Shown in pieces: positions 1 through 9,964 of a stretch of 64,000 nt of DNA (the stretch's first letter is position 1; the number at the start of each line of letters is the position of its first letter). A program made the translations under genes and the position numbers. Origin of the DNA: G963692885 sp964657395 (GTDB lineage Bacteria > Acidobacteriota > Terriglobia > Terriglobales > Acidobacteriaceae). The notes under the pieces are model-generated. The model was not told the DNA's origin. It saw nothing but the letters and a program-made list of their open reading frames with translations, and did not search any database. Location: assembly GCA_964657395.1 (NCBI GenBank), contig CAZZUX010000001.1, positions 62,001 to 126,000 on the forward strand, in the 5' to 3' direction.

Positions 1-742
1 TGCCAAGAGCGCCTGCTGCCTGGTCTCCGGCTCCGGCCACGACGAGGGTTCCCGCGCGCAGCCCGGTGAGTGCGGCGGCCTTTTCGGTGATGTGCCCGAC
101 GATCTCTTGCGATTCATACACGGGTGGTAGACAGCTTGCAGGAATGCCGGTGGCGGTAAGCATCTCCTGCGACCAGCAACGGTTTACCACGTCAAGCAGG
201 AGTGTGCCGGAGGCTTCTGCAACATCAATAGCGTGCACGCCGGTCATGCAGAAGCGCACGTAATCTTTGGGCAGCAGCAGTTTGCGGAAGCGCTTCCATA
301 GCTCCGGCTCGTGTGTTCGCACCCAGAGCAGCTTGGTCAGCGTGAAATTAGTAAGTGCGGGATTGGACGTGAGCTGAACGATGCGCTCGGCACCGACAGT
401 CTTGTTCAACCAGTCACATTCAGGCGCGGTGCGCTGATCGCACCAGATGAGCGCGGGCCGCAGTACCTGGTCGTTCTCATCCAGTAGCACAGCGCCGTGC
501 ATCTGGCCTGCCAGGCCGACGCCGCCGATCTGATCTGCAGGCGTTCCACTCTTTTCGAGCACCGCGCGAATGGCAAGTTGTGCCGCATGCCACCAGTCGA
601 CAGGGTCTTGCTCAGCCCAGCCTGGCTTCGGTGAAGCGAAGGGAACATGTTCGTGGATCGCAGAGGCCACAACGCCGCCCTGCTCGTTGATGAGCAGAGC
701 GCGTGTACCCCCGGTGCCGATGTCGATTCCTAACAGCTTCAT
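1..742 (-). CDS. xylB: Xylulokinase, N-terminal half (cut by window edge)
   Basis: Open frame of 247 codons from an ATG at 740-742 running off the left edge. It is a FGGY-family carbohydrate kinase that phosphorylates D-xylulose to D-xylulose 5-phosphate in the cytoplasm. Visible are the N-terminal phosphate-binding strand GIDIGTGGTRALLI (residues 5-18), the xylulokinase signature GLAGQMHGAVLLD around residue 78, and WCDQRT near residue 105. The GQMHG motif separates it from ribulokinase and glycerol kinase. It begins 13 bases after the araB stop, so it is the last visible gene of the leftward pentose operon. Its presence suggests D-xylose is used as well as L-arabinose; a xylose isomerase may lie outside the window. 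The C-terminal half is not visible. Confidence 0.9.
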   Translation of the reverse strand, partial: MKLLGIDIGTGGTRALLINEQGGVVASAIHEHVPFASPKPGWAEQDPVDWWHAAQLAIRAVLEKSGTPADQIGGVGLAGQMHGAVLLDENDQVLRPALIWCDQRTAPECDWLNKTVGAERIVQLTSNPALTNFTLTKLLWVRTHEPELWKRFRKLLLPKDYVRFCMTGVHAIDVAEASGTLLLDVVNRCWSQEMLTATGIPASCLPPVYESQEIVGHITEKAAALTGLRAGTLVVAGAGDQAAGALG

Positions 743-755
743 GCCTGCCCTTGTA

Positions 756-2357
756 TCACGCCGTTAGCAGCGGAGTGTGTTGCCGTTGAACTTCCGCAGC
801 AATCAGGCGCAGCTCGGGCAGCACGTCACCCAGTGGAATAGCAGCTGCACTGCGGGTCCCCAGTGCGAAATAGATGTTGCGGTAGTGCCGGTAGAGACGT
901 TCGTAGACCGCGACTGCGTACGGCTCCGGCTCATAGGTGACGTGGGGCAGACATAGCTTTTCTTGGGCGGCTTCGATAGTGGGGAAGACGCCCGCGGCCA
1001 CGAATGCGAAGATGGCAGAGCCAAGACTGGTGGGCGTTCCACTCGGCACAAGGACTGGTTTGCCAAGGACATTAGCGTAGACCTGGTTAAGGGTTTTGTT
1101 GTTCTGCGGAATGCCGCCCCCGTTGATGACCCGGTCGACGGGGACGCCGTTCTCTGCCATGCGGTCGAGGATGATGCGCGTATGAAACGCCGTACCTTCG
1201 ATGGCCGCGAAGAGTTCATCCTGCGCGGTGTGCAGCAGGTTCCATCCAAGCGTGATGCCACCGAGTTCTGCATTGACAAGGACCGTGCGATCGCCATTGT
1301 CCCAGCTCAGCCGAAGCAATCCTGTCTGGCCTGCGCGATACTCTTCAAGGCCCTTGCTGAGTTCCGCGACTCTGGTATTGGCACGCTTTGCAATGGCTTC
1401 GAAGATGTCGCCAGTGGCGGACAGGCCTGCTTCCACACCTGTGAAAGCAGGGTGCACGCTGCCGGGCACGACACCGCAAACGCCGGGGACCAGGCGATTG
1501 TCGCGCTGCATAGCGATGATGCAGGTCGAGGTGCCGACTACGTTCACGACATCGCCCTCTTTGCATCCAGCGCCGATCGCATCCCAGTGTGCGTCAAAGG
1601 CACCGACCGGAACTGGAATGCCGGCTTCGAGTTCGAGCGCTTCGGCCCATTGCGCGGAGAGATGGCCCGCAAGTGAGTCGGATGTGTGGTATTCGCCGCC
1701 TAGTTTTTCGCGGACGCCGTCGAACAGTGGATCGAGCTTCGACAGGAAGGATTGAGGCGGAAGACCGCCGAGACTTTCGTTCCAGAGCCACTTGTGTCCC
1801 ATGGCACAAATGCTTCGCTTCACCTGCTTCGGGTCGGTAATGCCGCACAGTGTGGCCGCAACCATGTCGCAATGTTCGAAGGCGCTGGCAAACTGCTCGC
1901 GCTTGTCAGGATTGTTGCGCAGGAAATGAAGCAGCTTGGCGAAGCCCCATTCGTGCGAATATACGCCGCCACACCACTCGATGGCTTCGAGCTTTTCCCG
2001 GTGAGCGAGTGCTGTGATCTGCTGTGCTTCTTTCTTCGCGCGATGGTCGCACCAGAGATAGTAATCGTTGATCGGCTGCATGCGGCTGTCGACGGGAACT
2101 ACGCTCGATCCCGTGGTGTCCAGCGCGATGGCGACCACAGAGTGTCCATCGACATGCGTTTCAGCCAGAACTTTCTGTGTTGCCTTTACCAGCGCCTTCA
2201 TCTGGTCCTGGTGCGACTGGGTGGCGAAGTCCGGATCTTCGCGCTTGCGCTTCAAGGGATACTCGGCCGACGCCGTGCCGAGACGTCCGCGCCCGCTGTC
2301 CAGCAGCGTCACCCGGACACTCAACGTTCCAAAATCTACACCAGCCACTATCGCCAT
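756..2357 (-). CDS. araB: Ribulokinase
   Basis: 533 residues, close to the usual 550-570 for AraB. A FGGY-family kinase that converts L-ribulose to L-ribulose 5-phosphate with ATP. The first FGGY domain starts with GVDFGTLSVRVTLLD (residues 6-20); WCDHRAKKEAQQI near residue 105 and VINGGGIPQNN in the C-terminal ATPase half are typical of ribulokinase rather than xylulokinase. It lies between the isomerase-family gene upstream and xylB downstream, in the same direction, as expected for the arabinose pathway. The 179-bp gap upstream of its ATG is the longest inside this operon and contains a possible regulator site, so it may have an extra promoter. Confidence 0.93.
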   Translation of the reverse strand: MAIVAGVDFGTLSVRVTLLDSGRGRLGTASAEYPLKRKREDPDFATQSHQDQMKALVKATQKVLAETHVDGHSVVAIALDTTGSSVVPVDSRMQPINDYYLWCDHRAKKEAQQITALAHREKLEAIEWCGGVYSHEWGFAKLLHFLRNNPDKREQFASAFEHCDMVAATLCGITDPKQVKRSICAMGHKWLWNESLGGLPPQSFLSKLDPLFDGVREKLGGEYHTSDSLAGHLSAQWAEALELEAGIPVPVGAFDAHWDAIGAGCKEGDVVNVVGTSTCIIAMQRDNRLVPGVCGVVPGSVHPAFTGVEAGLSATGDIFEAIAKRANTRVAELSKGLEEYRAGQTGLLRLSWDNGDRTVLVNAELGGITLGWNLLHTAQDELFAAIEGTAFHTRIILDRMAENGVPVDRVINGGGIPQNNKTLNQVYANVLGKPVLVPSGTPTSLGSAIFAFVAAGVFPTIEAAQEKLCLPHVTYEPEPYAVAVYERLYRHYRNIYFALGTRSAAAIPLGDVLPELRLIAAEVQRQHTPLLTA

Positions 2358-2450
2358 GAATGTCTCTCCAGATGCTTAGTTCGCTTTGCCTCCGGGGGCG
2401 CCTTCGCGGGCAGCGATACTCGCCGTATGGGCGTTAACCTCAAACCAGAG

Positions 2451-2461
2451 GGAAACGGTAT
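2451..2461. promoter_or_regulatory. Possible second LacI-type operator half (upstream of araB)
   Basis: The sequence GGAAACGGTAT lies in the 179-bp gap between the isomerase gene and araB. Its first seven bases, GGAAACG, equal those of the palindrome at 6868-6879 between araD and the divergent LacI-type gene. Only one half matches the AAACGTTT core, so this is weak. If real, it would bring araB and xylB under the same regulator. Confidence 0.25.
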
Positions 2462-2536
2462 ATGCCTCTGATTTGATAGATGGCCCGTGTGGCAAACACC
2501 GCTCGCTCCGCAGACGCGGCCGGAGGCAGGTTCGTC

Positions 2537-3961
<1,425 letters not shown>

Positions 3962-4009
3962 GATTCATTGATCCTTTATCAGGTGATGCGTCGACACATT
4001 GTTGCAGGA

Positions 4010-4237
4010 TTAAAGGTGAGACTGGCGCCTGGGAAAGAAGCGGACCGTGTAAGCGAGGCCAGCCACGGCGAGCAGACCACCCCACCAGATGGGTGCATGC
4101 AGATGGGCGAGAGCGGGTGGATGAAGCAGCGGGTGCGACAACTCGTACAAACCAGTCGCAAAGATGATGAGTCCGTAGGCAAGCAGCATCACACCGCAAA
4201 AGAACCAGATCGACATTGTTTCGCGTCCCGATGACAT
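4010..4237 (-). CDS. Small membrane protein of the pentose operon
   Basis: 75 residues from an ATG at 4235-4237. A GGAG box that overlaps the stop codon of the symporter gene precedes this ATG by about 8 bases, so translation is probably coupled. A longer frame begins inside the symporter gene but lacks such a signal. Two hydrophobic segments are visible (residues about 9-27, WFFCGVMLLAYGLIIFATGLY, and about 47-64, IWWGGLLAVAGLAYTV), joined by a His/Pro-rich loop (HPLLHPPALAHLHAP). It ends in RFFPRRQSHL. No family is recognised. Its location directly behind a sodium/sugar symporter suggests an accessory role for the transporter; no function can be assigned. Confidence 0.6.
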   Translation of the reverse strand: MSSGRETMSIWFFCGVMLLAYGLIIFATGLYELSHPLLHPPALAHLHAPIWWGGLLAVAGLAYTVRFFPRRQSHL

Positions 4238-4248
4238 AGCAGCTGCTC

Positions 4249-5994
4249 CTACCAGAACATGATGTTGAGTGCGATAAAGATGACGCCGACGATCGACGCC
4301 CAGATGATGGGTTTCTGCCACCAGTGGTCGTCATGTTCTTCCGGCAGCGGTGTCACGCCGTAAACCAGCCCCTCGAGTTCGACCAGGGGCTTCGGTTTGG
4401 TCATATAACTGACGGCAACTGTGACGATAACGCATACTGTCCACGCCCATAGAGCGCGGTAGATGTTTTCCGCCATGCCCTGCGCGTCAGGTGAAAAGGT
4501 GACGTAGCGCAGGGCGGATGGATCTTTCTGCACCCATGCCCACAGGCTGATCGATGTGGCAGTGCCGGCGAGCAGGCCCCAGAAGCCGCCAGCCTTGGTA
4601 GCCCGCTTCCACAGCATGCCGAGGATGACGGTGCCGAAGAGCGGTGCGATGAAGAACGAGAAGAGTGCCTGCACATAATCCATAATGCTGGCTGCGTGTT
4701 GTACCAGGTAGGCGGTGCCCACCGAGATCAGTACGCCAACAAGTGTGCACCAGCGGCCCATCGCGACGTAGTGGCGATCGGTCGCTTTCTTGTTCAGGAA
4801 CGCTCCATAGATGTCATAGGTCCACACAGTCGAGAAGGCGCTGACATTGCCGGCCATGCCGGACATGAAGCCGGCGATCAATGCCGTGACGCCCATGCCA
4901 AGCAAGCCTGGACCGCAGTAGCGAACCAGCATCAGCGGCAGCACTTCGTTATAGCTGTGCTGGTGCGTGGCCACGGCAACGCCTTCGCCGACAAGGTGGA
5001 AGGGAAGCACGGAAAGCGCAAGCAGGCCCGGCAGGATGACGATGAACGGCGTCATCATCTTGAAGGCCGCGCCGATGATCGGAGCCATGCGGGCGGAGCG
5101 GATGCTGTCGGCTGCGAGCACGCGCTGCACGACAAGGAAGTCAGTGGTCCAGTAGCCGAAGCTGATGACAAAGCCGAGACCGAAGACGATCCCGCTCCAG
5201 TGCACGCCCATGGGGTTGTCTTTGAAGTGGCCGAGAGTCGACCACATGTGAACGTAGTCGGAGCGGTGCAGGTTGGTGGTGATCTGCGATTCAAGATTTC
5301 GCCAGCCGCCTACCTCGATCAGGCCAAGGATCGGCACCAGCGCAGCGCCGACCCAGATGAGAACGAATTGCAGCACCTCGTTATAAATTGCCGACTTCAG
5401 ACCGCCGAGGGCAACGTAAGCAGCGACCGTGATCGACGACACCCAGATGCTGAAGTTCAGGTTCCAGCCCAGAACCACCTTCATCACCAGCGCCATCGAG
5501 TACATATTGACGCCGCTCATCAGGATGGTCATGAACGCGAAGCTGACCGCGGAAACAGCGCGGGCTCCATCACCAAAGCGAAGGTGAAGATAGCCGGGCA
5601 CGGAGTTCACCTTCGAGATGTAGTAGAAGGGCATCATCACGATCCCGAGGAAGAGCATCGCCGGGATAGCACCGATCCAGTACCAGTGCGTCGCAAGGAT
5701 GCCATACTGGTAGGCGGAGCCGGCCCAACCCATCAGTTCAAGCGATCCAAGGTTGGCGGAGACGAAGCTGAGGCCGGCGATCCAGGCGGTCATTTCGCGG
5801 CCGGCCATGAAGAAGTCTTCGCTGGTGTTGCTGGAGCCCTTAAGGTAGAAGCCGATGAAAATGACGATGGCAAAGTAAATGCCGATGACCAGGATATCGA
5901 CGCTATCCAGGTGGGCAAGGGACCGCGGTGCTGCGTCCAGGAGAAGAGAAGGCAGTGTCTTCATGGCACTGTTGGTAAGCGCGGTCAAAAGCAT
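4249..5994 (-). CDS. Sodium/sugar symporter (SSS family, vSGLT-like)
   Basis: 581 residues with about 14 hydrophobic segments. Solute:sodium symporter family: STSEDFFMAGREMTAWIAGLSF after the first helix and the long SANLGSLELMGWAGSAYQYGI stretch resemble bacterial sodium/galactose and sodium/glucose carriers. Lies between araD and the small membrane gene inside the pentose operon, so L-arabinose or a related pentose is the likely cargo (inference). The first 30 residues are not hydrophobic in a typical way and a start at the internal Met 11 is possible; neither start has a strong ribosome binding site. A long open frame on the opposite strand (4696-6048) is only a shadow of this GC-rich gene. 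Confidence 0.88.
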   Translation of the reverse strand: MLLTALTNSAMKTLPSLLLDAAPRSLAHLDSVDILVIGIYFAIVIFIGFYLKGSSNTSEDFFMAGREMTAWIAGLSFVSANLGSLELMGWAGSAYQYGILATHWYWIGAIPAMLFLGIVMMPFYYISKVNSVPGYLHLRFGDGARAVSAVSFAFMTILMSGVNMYSMALVMKVVLGWNLNFSIWVSSITVAAYVALGGLKSAIYNEVLQFVLIWVGAALVPILGLIEVGGWRNLESQITTNLHRSDYVHMWSTLGHFKDNPMGVHWSGIVFGLGFVISFGYWTTDFLVVQRVLAADSIRSARMAPIIGAAFKMMTPFIVILPGLLALSVLPFHLVGEGVAVATHQHSYNEVLPLMLVRYCGPGLLGMGVTALIAGFMSGMAGNVSAFSTVWTYDIYGAFLNKKATDRHYVAMGRWCTLVGVLISVGTAYLVQHAASIMDYVQALFSFFIAPLFGTVILGMLWKRATKAGGFWGLLAGTATSISLWAWVQKDPSALRYVTFSPDAQGMAENIYRALWAWTVCVIVTVAVSYMTKPKPLVELEGLVYGVTPLPEEHDDHWWQKPIIWASIVGVIFIALNIMFW

Positions 5995-6102
5995 GAACAG
6001 GTCAGCCTCATGGTCACAGCATGGACTCCAAGCAAACGCATTCTATAGGTGCGCGGGTACAGCTTGCGCGGTCACTGATGGAGAGGCTGGTAACCATGTC
6101 GT

Positions 6103-6798
6103 TCACTTGGGCTGGCCATAGGTGGCATTTGCGCCGTGTTTGCGGTGGTAGTGCCGGTTCAGCAAGGCCTGCGAGACACCCTTGACGTCACCATTGAGCA
6201 TAGTAGTCGTGAACGCCATCCGTGCAACTGCTTCCAGGACGACGGCATTGTGGGCGGCATCGTGTGGCGTCAAACCCCAGCAGAAAGGTGCGTGACCCGC
6301 CACCAGGACAGCCGGAACAGCCAGCGGATCCATGCCGGCAAAGCGTCGTGTGATAGCAACGCCGGTATTCAGTACGTAATCGCCGTTAATTTCTTCGTCG
6401 GTCAGATCTTCTGTCACTGGAACGGGTCCGTGGAAATAGTCAGCGTGCGTCGTGCCGAAGGGTGGAATGGGCCGTCCGGATTGCGCCCAAGCCGTCGCAT
6501 ACTCGGAGTGGGTGTGCACCACTGCACCAATCTCCGGGAAATTGCGGTAAAGATGAAGATGGGTCGCCAAGTCGGAAGATGGACGCAGCTGAGTGTCGAC
6601 GAGGTTTCCCTCAAGATCGACGATGACCATGTGTTCGGGCTTGAGTTCTTCATAGGGAATGCCGCTGGGCTTGATGGCGACCATGCCGGAGGCGCGATCA
6701 ATGCCGCTGGCGTTGCCAAAGGTATAAAGAACGAGGCCGCGACGGACAAGTTCGAGATTGGCATCAAGGACCGAAGCCCTCAAGGCTTTGAGCATCAT
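6103..6798 (-). CDS. araD: L-ribulose-5-phosphate 4-epimerase
   Basis: 231 residues, the normal AraD length. Class II aldolase/epimerase fold that converts L-ribulose 5-phosphate to D-xylulose 5-phosphate. The zinc ligands of the family are all in place: His95 and His97 in VVHTHSEYAT and His169 in VAGHAPFCWG; the catalytic Asp76 is present in PSSDLATH, as are the phosphate-binding GNASG (residues 28-32) and KPSG (43-46). It is the first gene of the leftward pentose operon and faces the LacI-type regulator across a 134-bp gap. A second ATG follows the first directly, so the start may be one codon later. Confidence 0.93.
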   Translation of the reverse strand: MMLKALRASVLDANLELVRRGLVLYTFGNASGIDRASGMVAIKPSGIPYEELKPEHMVIVDLEGNLVDTQLRPSSDLATHLHLYRNFPEIGAVVHTHSEYATAWAQSGRPIPPFGTTHADYFHGPVPVTEDLTDEEINGDYVLNTGVAITRRFAGMDPLAVPAVLVAGHAPFCWGLTPHDAAHNAVVLEAVARMAFTTTMLNGDVKGVSQALLNRHYHRKHGANATYGQPK

Positions 6799-6867
6799 CA
6801 GTAACGACCCTCAAGATTGCTCACGTCAGATGCGACCGCGCCGCGCCATGGCGTAGATGGCGATGCT

Positions 6868-6879
6868 GGAAACGTTTTC
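6868..6879. promoter_or_regulatory. Operator-like palindrome of the LacI/GalR type
   Basis: GGAAACGTTTTC, with the perfect inner palindrome AAACGTTT, sits about 70 bases from araD and 54 bases from the divergent LacI-type gene. A central CG flanked by A/T-rich arms is typical for LacI/GalR-family operators. The position fits control of both the pentose operon and the regulator itself. A half-similar site lies upstream of araB (2451-2461). Confidence 0.5.
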
Positions 6880-6932
6880 TGCGTGCAGCTGTGACCTTAT
6901 CTGCTTTATCCTGACAAGGTCAAGAGACACGG

Positions 6933-8054
6933 ATGACCTCCAAGCCAAGCTCACCAGGCCGCAATTCTTCAGACTCTTCCCGCCGGTTTGATATACGCGA
7001 TGTAGCCAAGCGGGCGCGTGTATCTATCGCTACCGTCTCGAGGACGATCAATGGCGTGCCCACCGTGGACAAAGTACTGGCCGCACGCGTCTGGAAGGCC
7101 GTAGAACAGCTCAAGTACTATCCCAATACACAGGCGCGGGCGCTGGTATCAGGCAAGAGTAAACTGCTCGGCCTGCTGATTTCCGAGATCACAAATCCGT
7201 TCTTCCCTGAACTTATCCAGGGTTTCGAAGATATTGCTGTCAGGAACGGCTACGACATTCTTATCAGCTCCACCAGTAATGATCCTGCTCGCATGGAGGT
7301 CTGCATCCGCAGGCTGCTCGAGCGGAAGGTGGAAGGCGTCGCCGTGATGACATTCGGGATCGAGGCTCCGCTCCTTGATCGGCTGGCTGACCGGGCGATC
7401 CCGATGGTTTTCGTAGACATGACGCTGAACAGTCCGCTGAGTTCGACCTTGCGCGTCGACTATCAGACTGGCATCCAGCAGGGAGTGGAGCACCTGTCGG
7501 CACTCGGCCACGCCGACATCGGCTTTGTGAGTGGACCGCTGCGGCAACGATCTGCTGCCCTGCGCAAAGAGGCGTTCCGTCACGCACTGGCAGGCATCGG
7601 TCTGGAGGAGGAGGGCAGCTGGCTTGTCGAGGGCGACCATACCCTGGAAGGTGGAATGGCTGCCATGGAGAAGCTGCTCACCTTGAAGCGCAGGCCAACT
7701 GCCGTGATGTGCTCGAACGATATGACGGCAATCGGCGCCCTGCGCGTGCTGGCGAAGCATGGCATCCGGGTGCCGGAAGATGTGTCGATCATAGGCTTCG
7801 ACAACATTCACCTGGCCGAGTTTGTAAACCCGACACTGACAACGATCCAGATGTCCCGCAAGGACCTGGCTCACGGTGCGTTTGAGGCACTCAAGTCAGC
7901 CGTCAAGTCCACGAGTGAAGCGACACGGCAGCGGGAGTTTCCGATACCGACTGTGTTGATTGTCCGCGGCTCCACGGGGCCGGTGAGCCGGCAGGACGCG
8001 AATCGCACTGTCTCCGCTCCCGGGCGACTCAAGCCTTCAATGCACATTGCCTGA
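6933..8054 (+). CDS. LacI-family transcriptional regulator of the pentose operon
   Basis: 373 residues. The N-terminal LacI helix-turn-helix is clear (DVAKRARVSIATVSRTINGV, residues about 23-42) followed by the hinge helix region with NTQARALVSGKS, and a periplasmic-binding-protein-like sugar-binding core (LGLLISEITNPFFPELIQG, IGFVSGP, IIGFDNIHLAEFVNPTLTTI). It diverges from araD, with an operator-like palindrome in the shared gap, so it likely represses the pentose genes until the sugar or a pathway intermediate binds. The extra 15-20 residues before the HTH are rich in Ser/Pro. The 3' end overlaps the converging DUF2278 gene by 18 bases. Confidence 0.85.
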   Translation: MTSKPSSPGRNSSDSSRRFDIRDVAKRARVSIATVSRTINGVPTVDKVLAARVWKAVEQLKYYPNTQARALVSGKSKLLGLLISEITNPFFPELIQGFEDIAVRNGYDILISSTSNDPARMEVCIRRLLERKVEGVAVMTFGIEAPLLDRLADRAIPMVFVDMTLNSPLSSTLRVDYQTGIQQGVEHLSALGHADIGFVSGPLRQRSAALRKEAFRHALAGIGLEEEGSWLVEGDHTLEGGMAAMEKLLTLKRRPTAVMCSNDMTAIGALRVLAKHGIRVPEDVSIIGFDNIHLAEFVNPTLTTIQMSRKDLAHGAFEALKSAVKSTSEATRQREFPIPTVLIVRGSTGPVSRQDANRTVSAPGRLKPSMHIA

Positions 8055-8666
8055 ATTGTCGGTCGTCCATACTTCGGTCTGGAAGGCGAGAAACACCGCA
8101 CTCCAAGACTGGGCAGCCCGCAGGTAGAGGAAGAGACCGCCATCCTGCCAAGTCCCGTTATCGGCCTGAAAGCTGCCTGCGGGATTCCCCTGGTTCATGT
8201 GGATGTTGTGGATGCCATCTGTAACGCCTCCATCGGCATAGCTGCTCCCGAAAGCATAGAGTTCGCCTGCCTGCTCAATGACTTGCTGGACCAGCGCGGT
8301 GACAGCATCATTCAGCGCACCGCCACCAGGCTTGTCCGGCGATGGCAGGAGAGACATCTGCGAGCGCTGTACCATCGGGCTGCCGCTGATTTGTTCCCGA
8401 ACATAGTCGAGCGCGAGACCGCCGGGGCTGCTTGGGACAGCCGTGATCCCGGGACTCAGTGCAACGAGCGCGTTTGCGTCCGGGGGAGTGAAGGAATTGT
8501 CGATGCGGTACAGGACCTCTGATCCGTCTGTGGACTGGATGTTGACGGCCACCGTATACGAGCCGCCTGCTGCGTTCACAGTGATGAGGTAGTGAGGGCT
8601 GTTGCCACTGGCGACCCGGCCGGCGGTGGCAATTCCCTTGAGCACGCTGTAGTTCGGAACGGGCAT
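8037..8666 (-). CDS. DUF2278 family protein (YukJ-like)
   Basis: 209 residues. The start MPVPNYSVLKGIATAGR and the spacing of HYLITVNAAGGSYTVAVNIQS fit the DUF2278 family, whose members begin with a similar PxxNYGVLKG motif. Later stretches (DGGVTDGIHNIHMNQGNP, TWQDGGLFLYL, WSAVFLAFQTEVW) are also typical: the HNIHMNQGN box is the best conserved part of the family. No signal peptide. Function unknown in the family. It converges on the LacI-type gene and shares 18 bases with its end; no operon partner is visible. Confidence 0.8.
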   Translation of the reverse strand: MPVPNYSVLKGIATAGRVASGNSPHYLITVNAAGGSYTVAVNIQSTDGSEVLYRIDNSFTPPDANALVALSPGITAVPSSPGGLALDYVREQISGSPMVQRSQMSLLPSPDKPGGGALNDAVTALVQQVIEQAGELYAFGSSYADGGVTDGIHNIHMNQGNPAGSFQADNGTWQDGGLFLYLRAAQSWSAVFLAFQTEVWTTDNSGNVH

Positions 8667-8748
8667 TCTGTTACCTCTTCAGGATCGCAGCGGGACCTGC
8701 TCACTGCGGCAGTACGGTGCGAGAGCTGCTTACGACTAAGATGCCTTT

Positions 8749-9411
8749 ATGTCGCAAGTCAAACCAAAGACGAGAGTTCGAAATGGTGAACCTCGCTGGC
8801 CGGCCATCACTGCACTGCTGGCACTTGGCGGACTGCACCTGGCGCTGCCGGAATCGATGACAGCCGGACCGGACTGGCTTCTGCTTGTTCTGCTTGCGCT
8901 TCTTATTCTCTCGCTGGTTCTGGCAAGACGCCTGGGGCAGGCCGACTTGAACCAATGGCTTGGATATCTCACCCTCGCGCTTGTGACACTGGATGAGGTT
9001 TGGTCGCTGTTCGCGCTTCTGTCCGGGCTGCCGACGCACCGCGAGACGCCAATGCAACTGCTACAGTCAGCAGCCATCCTTTGGATCAGCAATATCCTGG
9101 TGTTTGCTTCGTGGTATTGGCGGTTGGATGGCGGCGGTCCGAACCAGCGCGATCTTCGTGAAAGGCACGTGGATGGCGCATTCCTGTTTCCACAAATGAC
9201 TTTGCCGGAAGACCAGGCTGCATCTTCCCGCAATGGGTGGCATCCGGGTTTTGTGGACTATTTGTTTCTCGCGTTCAATACCAGCACGGCGTTCTCGCCG
9301 ACAGACGTACCCGTGCTTTCCCGTTGGGCAAAGCTGCTGATGATGGTGCAGGCATCCATAGCTCTAGCCACCGTAATTGTTCTGGCTGCTCGTGCAATTA
9401 ACATTCTCTGA
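8749..9411 (+). CDS. Integral membrane protein, DUF1345-like
   Basis: 220 residues with four to five predicted membrane segments (about 16-34, 43-60, 68-90, 103-122, 190-217). The C-terminal half with a conserved FVDYLFLAFNTSTAFSPTDVPVLSRWAKLLMM and final hydrophobic helix resembles DUF1345-type proteins and some ion-channel-like proteins, but this is recalled similarity, not a search. Single gene, followed after 9 bases by the converging PCYCGC-type gene. Function unknown. Confidence 0.65.
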   Translation: MSQVKPKTRVRNGEPRWPAITALLALGGLHLALPESMTAGPDWLLLVLLALLILSLVLARRLGQADLNQWLGYLTLALVTLDEVWSLFALLSGLPTHRETPMQLLQSAAILWISNILVFASWYWRLDGGGPNQRDLRERHVDGAFLFPQMTLPEDQAASSRNGWHPGFVDYLFLAFNTSTAFSPTDVPVLSRWAKLLMMVQASIALATVIVLAARAINIL

Positions 9412-9420
9412 GGAAGCGAC

Positions 9421-9861
9421 CTAGCTGATCGTCATCAAATCGATGCTTTCGTATTCCTTGTGCAGGATGCCCTCACGGATCTGCTTCACGCTCTTACCCT
9501 GCTTGGTCATCATATAAGCGTAATAACCTTCTTTTGCGCAGGTCGAGCAGACTGCCCCATGTGTATCTTCAAAGCAGCTGCGCAGGCTCTTGTGGCCCAT
9601 GGCCTTGTCGCAGCGGCAGAAGCAGGGGAGCTGGTAAAGAACGCCGGGTACCTTCGCAGCATCGGCATAGACCTTGCTTTCCCAATCCAGGTTATAGTGC
9701 TGAGCCTTCAGCTGTTCAGGGGTCAGGATCTTTGGAAGATCTTCGTGGGCTGCGGGTGCGGTCGCGTGATAAGCCGGAACGTCGTCACTCGGATTCGACC
9801 ATTGTGCGGAAGCGCCAATGGCCAGAAGGCCGACGCCAAGAAGGGTGAGTAGCTGCTTCAT
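9421..9861 (-). CDS. Secreted PCYCGC/CYCXC-type cysteine-rich protein
   Basis: 146 residues. A signal peptide (MKQLLTLLGVGLLAIGASA) is followed by a spacer and then a conserved PCFCRCDKAMGHKSLRSCF block (residues about 79-97) and AVCSTCAKEG. This is the PCYCGC domain layout (PCxCxC, then GHxSLxxC, then CxxC), with six cysteines likely to bind metal or form disulfides outside the cytoplasm. The family is also called CYCXC (seleno)protein; here all positions are Cys, none is an in-frame TGA. The middle position of the motif is Arg instead of the usual Gly. A terminated structured RNA lies directly upstream on the same strand. Exact function unknown. Confidence 0.75.
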   Translation of the reverse strand: MKQLLTLLGVGLLAIGASAQWSNPSDDVPAYHATAPAAHEDLPKILTPEQLKAQHYNLDWESKVYADAAKVPGVLYQLPCFCRCDKAMGHKSLRSCFEDTHGAVCSTCAKEGYYAYMMTKQGKSVKQIREGILHKEYESIDLMTIS

Positions 9862-9926
9862 AAGGATAGTTTAGGGCAAGTGGAAGGATCAGGTTTAACG
9901 TGCCGCGGACTCACAATCGCACGGGC

Positions 9927-9964
9927 AAAAAAAAGGCGGCATGAACGGTAATTTGTCCATGCCG
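9927..9964 (-). terminator. Rho-independent terminator
   Basis: On the minus strand a 10-bp stem (CGGCATGGAC with GTTCATGCCG, one G-U pair), an 8-base loop and then, after CC, a run of eight T. This is one of the clearest intrinsic terminators in the window. It lies upstream of the PCYCGC-type gene start (9861), so it ends a transcript made from the gap itself and not from a known gene. Confidence 0.85.

Noticed and set aside
963..2471. Overlapping plus-strand frames of 184-239 codons
   Set aside because: All are shadows of araB on the other strand; no RBS and no domain.
4696..6048. 450-codon open frame on the plus strand
   Set aside because: It is antisense to the sodium/sugar symporter. 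The product is rich in His, Asp and Arg with no domain; long antisense frames are common in GC-rich genes.
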